Positions 34,876-45,225 of a stretch of 64,000 bases of DNA are shown here, in pieces. The DNA is from Bacillus nakamurai (GTDB lineage Bacteria > Bacillota > Bacilli > Bacillales > Bacillaceae). The notes beneath the pieces are model-generated. The model was not told the DNA's origin. It did no database searches and saw only the letters and a program-made list of their open reading frames with translations. Location of the stretch: the NCBI RefSeq assembly GCF_001584325.1, contig NZ_LSAZ01000011.1, positions 78,441 to 142,440 of the forward strand. The letters run 5' to 3'. Position 1 is the first letter of the stretch, and every line of letters begins with the position of its first letter. The position numbers and the translations under genes were made by a program.

Positions 34876-35418
34876 GTGAAAGGGAGAGATGTTATTTTAG
34901 GTGTTTTAATGAAGAAAAAAATGTCAGGATATGACATCAAACTTGTTTTTGAAGATGTTTTCTCTCATTTTTTTGATGGAAGCTTTGGAATGATTTATCC
35001 CACTTTAAGGCAATTAGAAAAGGAAGGGAAGATAAAAAAAGAGATTGTAACTCAAGATGATAAGCCTAATAAAAAGTTATACTCCATTACAGAAGAAGGC
35101 GTAAAAGAATTTCATCATTATTTAGAAACAAAAGTAGAAAAAGATATTTTGTGTTCTGATTTTTTAATGCGTATGTATTTTGGTGAATATAAAGATTTAT
35201 CAACAATAAAAAAATGGATAGAGGATGAGATAGTAAGGAAAGAAAAAAATATAGAGGATCTTCGTTCTAAATATGGTACATGGAAAAAAGGATTGACATT
35301 TGCCCAGGAAATTTGTTTAGATGTCGGAATTTCACAGTATCAAGCACAAGTTATAACTTTAAAAGAAAAATTAGCACAACTTGTTTTATTAGAAGAGAGT
35401 GTAATGTTAAAGGAGTAA
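34876..35418 (+). CDS. PadR-family transcriptional regulator
   Basis: 180 residues. The N-terminal winged helix (about 1-85) has the PadR pattern ILGVLMKKKMSGYDIKL, FGMIYPTLRQLEKEGKI and KKLYSITEEGVKEF. The C-terminal helical dimer domain (Vir_act_alpha type, about 95-180) has ending LVLLEESVMLKE. The GTG at 34876 lies eight bases after AAGGAG; the GTG at 34867 overlaps that site. It opens a foreign-looking AT-rich cassette and lies 31 bases before an MFS exporter, the usual target of such regulators. The closest relatives are probably in the B. cereus group; that is inference. Confidence 0.85.
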   Translation: MKGRDVILGVLMKKKMSGYDIKLVFEDVFSHFFDGSFGMIYPTLRQLEKEGKIKKEIVTQDDKPNKKLYSITEEGVKEFHHYLETKVEKDILCSDFLMRMYFGEYKDLSTIKKWIEDEIVRKEKNIEDLRSKYGTWKKGLTFAQEICLDVGISQYQAQVITLKEKLAQLVLLEESVMLKE

Positions 35419-35449
35419 ACGAAATTAAACTAAAAATGGGGGATTGTAC

Positions 35450-37165
35450 ATGGAACAAAAAAAAGGATTAAAAATAGTTTTTTTGATGTGTTTAGGTATT
35501 TTTCTTTGCATGATAGATACTACTATTATGAACATTGCGCTACCAGCAATACAGTCAGATCTAAATACGTCTTTAGAAAAAATGTCGTGGATATTAAACA
35601 TATATACGATGTCTATTGCTGTGTTTGCTATTCCTTTAGGACGTATAGCTGATATTTTTGGTAAAGCAAAAATTTACATAATTGGTTTATTTATTTTTGG
35701 ATTAGGTTCTATGTTATGTGCTTTGGCGCATAGTGGAGAATTTCTTATTCTATTTCGCTTTATACAAAGTATAGGAGCTGCCATATTATTTCCTACAGCT
35801 ATGGTAATTGGGGTCTCCGCAGTGCCTTTAGCTAAAAGAAATACAGCGCTTACTATTTTAGGGGTAACACAAGGATTATCAGCAGCACTTGGTCCAGCTG
35901 TGGGTGGTGTAATAACAGAATATTTGGGATGGAGATGGGTATTTCTTGTTAATGTTCCAATTAGTATAATAGCTATCGTTTTATGCTTTATTATGTTGAA
36001 TATAAAAAATGAAAAACGTATTCAGGCGAAAATTGATTGGATGGGATTAGTATTATGTAGTTCAACTATCTTCTTTTTAACGCTTATCTTGGTTAAAGGG
36101 AATGATTGGGGTTGGTTAAGCAATGTAGCTTGGATGTGTTATGGGATTGGTGTTACTTCCCTTTTCTTATTTATTATAGTGGAACGAAAAGTTTTAGAAC
36201 CAATGGTGAATTTACAATTATTCAAGGATCGTATCTTCGGGGGTGCTTCTTTTGTTGTAATTTTAAGTAATTTGTTCTTGGTAGGAGTAACAGTCTTGTT
36301 ACCGACCTTTTTGACAAGAATGCAAAATAAGACGGAGTTAGAAGCTGCCTTTCTAGTAACACCGATTTCAGGGATGATTTTTCTTGTTTCTCCGTTAGCA
36401 CCATTACTTTTAAGAAAAATAGGGAAAGTTCCGGTTGTATTTGCAGGCTTTAGTATAATGAGTGTTGCATATTATTGGTTACAGAGCATTACTGTACATT
36501 CCACTAATAAAGAAATTATTATTCCATGTATGTTATTAGGAATTGGATACGGTTTAGTTGTTGGACCAATTACAATTTTAGCAGCATCTACATTTGAGGG
36601 AGAACTGTTAACTGCTTCACAGAGTGTGGTATCAATGTTGAGACAAGTTGGAGTTGTGTTGGCTGTTGCAGTTTTTGTATCAAGCTTAACTCATAATATT
36701 TCAATTAATACTGATAAGGTTTTTAAGTATGCAGAGAAAAGAGTTCAAAGAATACAGGTAGACAAGGGTGAACAAGCAAAAATTTTAGAAGTTGCAAAAA
36801 CTAAGATTGAAAGTAAAAGTGTAAAACAAGATGGAGAAAAGAAATCACATAAAGATGATAAGATTTTAAACAAAGAGGAAAAAAATAGATTAATTGAGCA
36901 AAAGGTAATGGGAATTTTAAATAGCATACCAGTTCAATATAGAGAAAGTAAAAAAGAAGAAATAACAAAACAGGTAACTCAAGAAGTAGAAAATAAGATG
37001 GAAATGATGAAAGAACAGGTTAATTCATTTTCTGAGGATGTAACTCGTTATACAGAAAATCAGATGGCAAAGAGCTTTACAGATTTATATAAAATAAGTG
37101 CACCGATTATTTTAATTTGTGGGTTTATTAGTTTTCTTTTTTATGAAAGAAGAAGAAAAGAGTAG
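35450..37165 (+). CDS. MFS drug exporter, DHA2 (EmrB/QacA) type, with long terminal loop
   Basis: 571 residues. Group motif D1 is CMIDTTIMNIALPAIQ in helix 1, motif A GRIADIFGKAKIYIIG after helix 2, and motif C GVTQGLSAALGPAVGG in helix 5, the mark of antiporters. Fourteen helices are expected. Between the last two helices (about residues 420-545) lies a very hydrophilic, lysine/glutamate-rich stretch of some 125 residues with heptad-like segments, longer than usual in this family. It should lie outside the cytoplasm. The ATG at 35450 follows GGGGG. It is co-transcribed with padR. The substrate is not known; drugs or toxic metabolites are likely. Confidence 0.85.
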   Translation: MEQKKGLKIVFLMCLGIFLCMIDTTIMNIALPAIQSDLNTSLEKMSWILNIYTMSIAVFAIPLGRIADIFGKAKIYIIGLFIFGLGSMLCALAHSGEFLILFRFIQSIGAAILFPTAMVIGVSAVPLAKRNTALTILGVTQGLSAALGPAVGGVITEYLGWRWVFLVNVPISIIAIVLCFIMLNIKNEKRIQAKIDWMGLVLCSSTIFFLTLILVKGNDWGWLSNVAWMCYGIGVTSLFLFIIVERKVLEPMVNLQLFKDRIFGGASFVVILSNLFLVGVTVLLPTFLTRMQNKTELEAAFLVTPISGMIFLVSPLAPLLLRKIGKVPVVFAGFSIMSVAYYWLQSITVHSTNKEIIIPCMLLGIGYGLVVGPITILAASTFEGELLTASQSVVSMLRQVGVVLAVAVFVSSLTHNISINTDKVFKYAEKRVQRIQVDKGEQAKILEVAKTKIESKSVKQDGEKKSHKDDKILNKEEKNRLIEQKVMGILNSIPVQYRESKKEEITKQVTQEVENKMEMMKEQVNSFSEDVTRYTENQMAKSFTDLYKISAPIILICGFISFLFYERRRKE

Positions 37166-37245
37166 ATAATTTATTTATAATACATTAATTCTATAATCTT
37201 AATAAATAAGTTAAAGGTTTTATAGATGATAAGGATGAATTAAAT

Positions 37246-38186
37246 ATGGAATATAGCAATAACAGAAAAATTCTTATTTCAGGACCGATTGGAAGCGTAC
37301 ATATTTATTTAATAGAAGGTAAAGAACCTACTTTAATAGATGTGGGAATACATGGAAAAGTTTAATAGAACAATTAGAAAATTTGGGATATCACCCATGT
37401 GACATTAAACATATTGTTCTTACACATCATCATGCTGATCATGTAGGATTATTAGATAGATTCCCAGATAATGTTAAAGTTTATGGGCATTTTAAAATGG
37501 ATCCTTGGATTAGCCAAGAGACGACTTTATATAAGCAATTCGATTCTTTTATAAATACTTATAGGATAATATACGGTATACCTGAGAACTTTCAAAATAA
37601 ATTGCTAAATATAAATGATAGTCTCACATTGTCTTGTAAACGTTCGCTCACAAATGTTGTTTCAGAGGGAGACGAAATACCGAGTATTCCAGATTTTAAA
37701 ATTATAGAAACACCAGGTCATTCGTCTACACATATTTGTTTATACCGAGAAAGAGATGGATTATTAATTGGTGGAGATACTTTAATACAAAATGTGTTTT
37801 TAAATACAATGCTTGAACCACCTGCTTTAGGTGAAACACAAAGACCTAAGTTACTTCTTCAATATAATGAATCTATTGGAAAATTAAAGAATCTTCCGAT
37901 AAAGAGAATTCTTCCGGGACATGGACAAGAAATTGTTGATATACATGCATTAATTGAACAACAATTTAAAAAACAGAAAAAACGAATGAAAAGAGTGATT
38001 AAGGTACTAAAGGAAAAACCTCAAACAGTTTTTGAAGTATGTACTAAATTATTTGTAGGATTTTATGAAATTCAGTTTCTCTTAGCGTTATCAGAAACGG
38101 TTGGAATATTAGATTTATTAGAGCAAGAAAAACAGATTGAAATGAATTGTTTGAGAGAGAAATGGATATATCAGATTTCTGAATGA
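37246..38186 (+). pseudogene. Metallo-beta-lactamase fold hydrolase with a frameshift
   Basis: The start at 37246 (after AAGGAT) reads EYSNNRKILISGPIG and reaches PTLIDVG, the opening strands of an MBL fold. The frame then ends in TAA at 37363-37365. Shifting one base near 37343 continues NTWKSLIEQLENLGYHP and the intact rest: zinc motif LTHHHADHVG, TPGHSSTH, GGDTLIQN and LPGHGQEI. All metal ligands after the break are present. About 310 residues if restored. It is either a pseudogene or a one-base sequencing error; a restart at the TTG of 37383 would lack the first strands. Third gene of the padR cassette. Confidence 0.75.
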
Positions 38187-38357
38187 ATCATTTGTATAAT
38201 AATAATTGTTTAGCTGCTTTTCACAATTACTATTATAAAGAATATGTTGTTAAGGGAGTAGTTAGTTAAAATGAGGCATCTTTTTATGGAAAAGTTACAT
38301 GTGTAAGTAATTTAATTAAAGAAATCAACTTGTGTGCCGAATTAATTCAAGAAAGAA
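38187..38357 (+). other. Non-coding AT-rich stretch with inverted repeat
   Basis: ATAATAATAATTGT (38196-38209) and ACAATTACTATTAT (38223-38236) pair at 13 of 14 positions, with no T run. A short frame without start codon (38274-38370) reads EASFYGKVTCVSNLIKEINL and ends QERKGCI; it may be the tail of a lost gene, since a terminator follows. Confidence 0.45.
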
Positions 38358-38408
38358 AAGGATGTATTTAAAGTAGCGATCCAGCCACTTTAGGTGCATC
38401 CTTTTTTA
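38358..38408 (+). terminator. Terminator in the foreign cassette
   Basis: AAGGATG pairs with the CATCCTT block, with an inner AAAGT / ACTTT stem, followed by TTTTTT. Confidence 0.7.
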
Positions 38409-38491
38409 ATTATACCCGTAATTTTACTTGAATATAGTAATAATAGCTTACAAACGCAACTTTATAACTACAAAGGTAAGGAAGATGCAAA

Positions 38492-39338
38492 ATGACACGT
38501 TGGTATAATGTGAATGAAGCATTGGAGGTATTGAAAAGTTACGATATTGAGTTCGAAGCAGATTGTTACAAGATGGTTACGGGAGGGGAAGATTGTGGGT
38601 GAGGTGAATGTGAATCGTAAGGAAGGTTGGCGGATTTATGAGAAAGATTTAGAGGATTTTATTGAGAGAATGAAGCCAGGGTTAAAAAAGTTATTTTTCT
38701 TAATGAAGAATTGCAGAATGAACTACAGGATTTGAGGGAGAAAGTTAGTACATTGGAACAGAAAGAAAAGATTTTTCCTATAGCTAGCAATGTACATATT
38801 CCCAGCTTCAATTATCTCAAAAGCAAAGTGAATTACTTTTGGGGCAAGTTGAATCTTTGGTGAAGGAGAATCAGAAGCTACAAAAGAGAAATGCCACTTT
38901 TACAGAACGAAGTTTATTTATTAATTGAAGAGAAAACGCGGTTGCTTAATGAAAATAACAAGTTGTCTTTAAAAAAGCAAAAGGAAATGACTGATGATAA
39001 AGTAGAAGTTGATAAAGTGTCGCAGAAAAAGAATATTGAAAAAGTAGCAGGAGAAAAAGTAACATTCCCTTTATTTCAAACGGGACTTGATAAATATTTG
39101 AAAGAGGAGATAACTAAGCAATAGGAACAGGTATTATATAAATATTTTTAAAAACAGGTTTTTGAAGAAGATGGTAAACTGAAAGAGTCGTTGAGAGGAA
39201 CGAAATCCAAGTATTACTGTATTATCGAGAAATAAGCCTTATGATAAATGGGCTCCTTTTATAAAATTTCAAGTAAAACATCTTTTGGACAATGAGGAAA
39301 GTATCTTAAAAGAGAGGGGAAAAGGAAGAGCAGGGTAA
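38492..39338 (+). pseudogene. Broken HTH plus coiled-coil DNA-binding protein gene
   Basis: Starts ATG at 38492 after AAGGTAAGGAAG with TRWYNVNEALEVLKSYDIE. A frameshift at about 38547 leads to SSKQIVTRWLREGKI and RKEGWRIYEKDLEDFIERM, a MerR/excisionase-like helix-turn-helix. Another shift near 38697 gives NEELQNELQDLREKVSTLEQ, a coiled coil. Further shifts lead through QVESLVKENQKLQKRN to IEEKTRLLNENNKLS (frame 38891-39124), then in-frame TAG and TAA, and an ending KYLKEEITKQ ... WAPFIKF. At least four frameshifts and two stops. The layout resembles HTH proteins of B. cereus-group genomes and plasmids from memory; function unknown. Confidence 0.65.
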
Positions 39339-39371
39339 AGTAAAGCAGTTTTCTTCATCCTGCTTTTTTTA
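39328..39371 (+). terminator. Terminator after the coiled-coil pseudogene
   Basis: AGCAGG and CCTGCT with a 24-base loop, then an eight-base T run. Confidence 0.7.
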
Positions 39372-39404
39372 CAATGATATTTGCTGGATTAAAAAATTTT
39401 TATG

Positions 39405-40250
39405 GTGGTAACAGTTCGTCGTATAAAGGAAATGCATAGTACGAGCTTTTTTTATTTGTTCATATAAATCACTTTTTAAATCCAAATACACATTTTGATG
39501 AAAAACACCGAATAATAAATGATCTTCACCAAGCATTTTAATGAAAGAAGGCTTAGGGTGTCCATTCCAAAAGGTTCGAGTGTATATAAATCATGAAAGA
39601 GATGTTCAGGAAATTTGTTTATTGGTAAATTCGATAAGTAATAGGTTGGTGGGATTAGGCATGTTTATGTTTTGGCAGCTTCTTGAATAGCTGAACGAAA
39701 TAAATGAAGATGCTGTTCTTTCATTGGTATTTATAAATCCTGCAGCAGCTCGATGCACTCCGTATTTCTTCAAGTAATCTCCACAATCTTGAATAACTTT
39801 TACAATAGAGAAATCCGTTTTATTAACGCTTCGTGCAGAGCCTGTACCTGTGTTAGAGATTAAGATAACAATGGAAGGTTTTTTATATTTTTCAGAAATA
39901 CGAGATGAAATTAATCCGATTACACCAGGATGGAAATCACCCCAAACAACAATTACGTTATCTTTATATAATTGATTTTGGAAAATTGTTTCTTCTGCAA
40001 TGAGAAACTGCTCCTTTGTCATTTGTTTTCGTTGGTTATTGATACACAATAATTCGGTCCACTTTGCTGTATCTGTTTCATTGTTTCTAAGCATTTCACC
40101 TCTAATGTTAGGATCAGCAATTCGCCCCGTTGCATTGAAAAGGGGATCGATTTGGAATCCGATTGTACTGCTTCAGTCGTTTTCACTTTTAAAAGCTTAA
40201 AGAGGGTTTTAAAGCTGGGCTCGGTTTGTTGTTCATTTGTTTTAATCCAT
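39405..40250 (-). pseudogene. RecJ-like single-strand exonuclease, broken C-terminal half
   Basis: Minus-strand pieces line up in order as the C-terminal half of a DHH/DHHA1 RecJ-type nuclease: FKTLFKLLKVKTTEAVQ, then after a shift FQIDPLFNATGRIADPNIRG (the RecJ motif around N-A-x-G-R). Next come VIVVWGDFHPGVIGLISSRI, GTGSARSVNKTDFSIVKVIQ and YGVHRAAAGF. After another shift LHLFRSAIQEAAKT and a stop, and further on HDLYTLEPFGM and HPKPSFIKMLGEDHLLFGVF from the terminal domain. The catalytic DHH half is absent: it would lie beyond the junction with araP at about 40255. At least three frame breaks. Clearly a dead import. Confidence 0.75.
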
Positions 40251-40256
40251 ATGAAC

Positions 40257-40766
40257 ATTTTCGGTGAGATGAACACGTCGCTGGCAAATGAAATGTTGAT
40301 TAAAGTCGGCGCTTCTCCGCAAAACTGGCTCAACAATAAAGAAACGGGCATGATTTTGATGGTGCTGCTTGCGTCGTGGAGATGGATGGGCATTAACATT
40401 CTTTATTTTCTTGCCGGTCTGCAAAATGTACCGAAAGAGCTGTACGAGGCTGCGGATATTGATGGCGCGAGTATGTGGAAAAAATTCCGGCACATTACCC
40501 TTCCGTTTTTAAAGCCGGTCTCCGTTTACGTGTTAACCATCAGTATCATTGGCGGATTTAGGATGTTTGAGGAAAGCTATGTGCTTTGGCAAAATAATTC
40601 CCCGGGGAATATCGGTCTCACGCTTGTCGGCTATTTGTATCAGCAGGGGCTTGCTTACAATGAAATGGGGTACGGAGCGGCAATCGGAATAGTCCTTTTG
40701 CTTGTCATTTTAATTGTCAGCCTCGTTTCATTAAAATTGTCTGGTTCGTTTAAAGGGGAGGGGTAA
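40257..40766 (+). pseudogene. araP: araP relic (5'-truncated arabinose-oligomer permease)
   Basis: From IFGEMNTSLANEMLIKVG to the end SLKLSGSFKGEG this matches the second half of AraP, an ABC-type membrane subunit for arabino-oligosaccharide uptake. It includes the ATPase-docking EAA loop KELYEAADIDGASMWKKFRHITLPFLKP. The first half (about 160 residues) is missing; upstream sequence is AT-rich and belongs to the RecJ-like relic on the other strand. An ATG at 40251 is fortuitously in frame. With the first helices lost it cannot form the permease. Confidence 0.85.
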
Positions 40767-40769
40767 TCG

Positions 40770-41611
40770 ATGCATGGCCATAACATGTCAGCCGTGTACA
40801 GAATCGCATTTACGCTGTTTTTTATCATGCTGAGTCTGCTTTATGTTTTTCCGATGCTCTGCTTATTGCTCGGCTCGTTAAAACCGTCATCTGAGCTGAT
40901 GCGTATCGGGCTGAATTCGCGTCTGGACCCAGATGTGATGAGTTTGGATAACTACACGTACTTATTCAGCGGAGGAAGCATCTATTTTAAATGGTTTTTA
41001 ACAGTCTTGTGCTCGGCATCCTTACTACGGTCCTCACACTGTTTTTTTCCTCTATGATCGGCTACGGGCTCGGTGTATATGAGTTTAAAGGCAGAAATGT
41101 CATTTTTGTTCTTGTGCTGATTATTATGATGGTGCCGCTTGAGGTTATGATGCTGCCGTTATTTAAACTGACGGTGGGCCTTCATTTGATTGATTCCTAT
41201 ATGGGTGTGATGCTGCCGTTTATTGTATCGCCTGTCGCCGTTTTCTTTTTCAGGCAATATGCTCTCGGCCTTCCGAAAGACCTGCTGGATTCGGCAAGGA
41301 TGGACGGCTGCACGGAATTCGGGATTTTCTTCAGAATTATGGCGCCGCTGATGAAGCCGGCATTCGGGGCGATGATTATTCTCCAGTCCTTAAATAGCTG
41401 GAATAACTTTTTATGGCCGCTGATCGTGCTTCGATCGAAAGAAATGTTTACGCTTCCAATCGGGCTGTCGGGTTTGCTGAGCCCGTACGGAAACAATTAT
41501 GACATGCTGATTTCCGGTTCGGTTTTTGCGATTCTTCCGGTCATCATCATATTCTTGTTTTTCCAAAAATACTTTATTTCCGGTCTGACAGTCGGCGGAG
41601 TTAAAGGATAA
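40770..41611 (+). pseudogene. araQ: araQ with a one-base frameshift
   Basis: Second permease subunit of the arabino-oligosaccharide transporter. The frame from 40770 reads SAVYRIAFTLFFIMLSLLYV to GGSIYFKWF, then leaves the AraQ sequence. One T is missing from the T run at 40995-40999. Reading in the next frame restores FNSLVLGILTTVLTLFFSSM through the EAA loop LPKDLLDSARMDGCTEFGIF to LTVGGVKG. Restored length is about 280 residues, as in B. subtilis. A homopolymer change can be a sequencing slip, but its neighbours are also broken. RBS GGGGAGGGG overlaps the end of araP. Confidence 0.85.
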
Positions 41612-43127
<1,516 letters not shown>

Positions 43128-43136
43128 GATTGCTAG

Positions 43137-43166
43137 AAGCCGGTCCATGCTGCCGGCTTTTTTTAC
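43137..43166 (+). terminator. Terminator after abfA
   Basis: Stem AAGCCGG / CCGGCTT with a nine-base loop and a T run. Confidence 0.88.
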
Positions 43167-43237
43167 GTCAAAAACAATCTCCCATTATTGGGTAATTGTG
43201 ATAATATTTAGAAAAAGAGAAAAGGGGCTGGGAAAAA

Positions 43238-45034
43238 ATGAATGCGATTACAATCGTAATAGCGTCTATGTGTATATTGGCTATCGCTTACCGGTTATAT
43301 GGAACATTTATGATGGTGAAAGTATTAAAAATCACCGATCATACACCGACGCCGGCCCATGTGCTTGAGGACGGGAAAGATTATGTGCCTACGAATAAAT
43401 GGGTGTCTTTCGGCCATCATTTTGCTGCGATCGCTGCTGCCGGTCCGCTTGTCGGGCCGATCCTGGCGGCACAGTTCGGCTATTTGCCCGGGCTGTTGTG
43501 GCTGCTGATCGGGGCGGTGATCGGGGGAGCCGTTCATGATATTGTCGTGTTGTTTGCATCGATGCGGAAAAATGGAAAAACGCTGTCTGAAGTGGCAAAA
43601 GACGAGCTTGGGCCGGTAGCTGGCTTTTGTACGGGTCTTTCCATGCTGTTTATCATTACGATCACGATGGCGGGGCTGTCAATGGTCGTGCTGCACGCGC
43701 TTGAGAAAAACCCGTGGGGAACGTTTGCGGTCGGAATCACGATTCCGATCGCGATGGGGGTTGGAATCTATTATAAAAAAACAGGAAATTTAAAGCTTGC
43801 TTCTACTGTCGGTTTTCTTTTGTTAATGGCAGGTGTTGTGATCGGGCCGTGGCTGCAAAAAACCGCACTTGGCGACATGCTGACGCTTGATGCGAAAACG
43901 CTTGCGATTGCGCTCCCCGTTTATGCTTTTTTTGCCGCTGCGCTTCCCGTATGGCTTTTGCTTGCTCCGCGTGACTATTTAAGCAGTTTTATGAAGATAG
44001 GGGTTTTCATCGCTCTGATCGCCGGTGTATTTTTCGTCAATCCGGCCATTAAGTTCCCTGCTTTTACCGAGTTTATTCATGGCGGCGGCCCGGTTATCGC
44101 CGGTCCTGTCTGGCCGTTTATTTCGATAACCATTGCCTGCGGCGCTATCTCCGGCTTTCACGCATTTGTCGGTTCAGGCACGACGCCGAAAATGCTGGAT
44201 AAATGGAGCGACATGAAGCCGGTCGCTTTTGGGGCGATGCTTGTGGAATGCCTTGTCGGGATTATGGCGCTCATCGCCGCCGCGGCGCTTGAGCCCGCCG
44301 ATTATTTTGCCATTAACAGCACGCCTGAGATGTTCCGCGCGCTCGGAATGAATGTCGTCCATCTGCCTGACCTGAGCAAAGAAATCGGTCTCAGCCTCGA
44401 AGGAAGAACGGGCGGCGCTGTTACGCTGGCCGTCGGGATGACGTATATCTTTACGAGAATTCCTTTTTTCAGTCATTTGGCTTCATACTTTTTTCAATTT
44501 GTCATTATGTTTGAAGCGGTCTTCATTTTAACGGCGATTGATGCAGGAACCCGTGTCGCCCGTTATTTAATTCAAGAGTTTTTCGGCGAATTGTACAAAC
44601 CGCTGAAAAAAACAGACTGGGTGCCCGGCTCCATTTTCTCAAGCGCGCTCGCCTGCCTGCTGTGGGGGTATCTGCTGTATTCAGGCGACATCAGCTCAAT
44701 CTGGGCACTGTTTGGGGTATCCAATCAGCTTATGGCGTCAGTCGGCTTAATCATCGGAGCGACCGTGGTTTTGAAAATTGCCGATAAACGGCGCTATATG
44801 CTGACTTGCCTGGTCCCTCTCGCTTATTTATATGTGACTGTCAACTATGCCGGCTATTGGATGGTGCGGTATGTATATTTGAACCCCGAAGCGGCGGGTT
44901 ACAATGTGCTAAATGGCGTGTTATCCATTATTATGCTGCTCTTGGGGCTTGTGATCATCATTGCGGCTTTGAAGAAATGGGCGCACATGTGGCGAGACCC
45001 GAGTGCGAGATTGGAAGCGTCAATCCCGGGATAA
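43238..45034 (+). CDS. cstA: Carbon starvation protein CstA (pyruvate/peptide transporter)
   Basis: A 598-residue CstA-family membrane protein with about sixteen helices. Family runs are clear: VSFGHHFAAIAAAGPLVGPILAA near residue 55, GGAVHDIVVLFASMR, and SGFHAFVGSGTTPKMLDKW near residue 310. E. coli relatives import pyruvate or peptides; B. subtilis CstA is linked to peptide use in starvation. Which applies here is not decided by sequence. Single gene with its own upstream region of 70 bases; the ATG follows AAAGGGGCTGGG. Confidence 0.93.
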   Translation: MNAITIVIASMCILAIAYRLYGTFMMVKVLKITDHTPTPAHVLEDGKDYVPTNKWVSFGHHFAAIAAAGPLVGPILAAQFGYLPGLLWLLIGAVIGGAVHDIVVLFASMRKNGKTLSEVAKDELGPVAGFCTGLSMLFIITITMAGLSMVVLHALEKNPWGTFAVGITIPIAMGVGIYYKKTGNLKLASTVGFLLLMAGVVIGPWLQKTALGDMLTLDAKTLAIALPVYAFFAAALPVWLLLAPRDYLSSFMKIGVFIALIAGVFFVNPAIKFPAFTEFIHGGGPVIAGPVWPFISITIACGAISGFHAFVGSGTTPKMLDKWSDMKPVAFGAMLVECLVGIMALIAAAALEPADYFAINSTPEMFRALGMNVVHLPDLSKEIGLSLEGRTGGAVTLAVGMTYIFTRIPFFSHLASYFFQFVIMFEAVFILTAIDAGTRVARYLIQEFFGELYKPLKKTDWVPGSIFSSALACLLWGYLLYSGDISSIWALFGVSNQLMASVGLIIGATVVLKIADKRRYMLTCLVPLAYLYVTVNYAGYWMVRYVYLNPEAAGYNVLNGVLSIIMLLLGLVIIIAALKKWAHMWRDPSARLEASIPG

Positions 45035-45181
45035 TGTTGGGATTTGGAGGACTTGTCCGTCATCGTTCGGCACGAACTTAGAAATTACAGCCAGAGGTGT
45101 TTTGTGAAAGGAAGCAAAAAATGTCTGCTTTGATCCGGTGTTTGCTTCAGTTGCATTCCCGTCAGCTGTTTTTTCCGAAGT

Positions 45182-45217
45182 AAAGCCGCGGAGACCAAGC
45201 AGGACCCCGCGGCTTTA
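45182..45217. terminator. Terminator between cstA and glcF
   Basis: AAAGCCGCGG pairs with CCGCGGCTTT, a ten-base stem with a 15-base loop. Short T runs on both sides suit convergent genes. The 150 bases between cstA and this hairpin hold no gene I can support. Confidence 0.8.
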
Positions 45218-45225
45218 TTCAGCAG

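Noticed and set aside
38547..38735. Stand-alone 62-residue DNA-binding protein
   Set aside because: It lacks its own ribosome site and continues both upstream and downstream in other frames, so it is one piece of a broken larger gene.
40152..40256. Upstream extension of the araP frame
   Set aside because: It is in frame but reads antisense to the RecJ-like relic and has no similarity to AraP; the conserved part begins at about 40257.
34281..40256. CRISPR array, insertion sequence or integrase in the foreign block
   Set aside because: No repeated spacers, no transposase or recombinase frame and no clear terminal inverted repeats or target duplication were seen at the two junctions.
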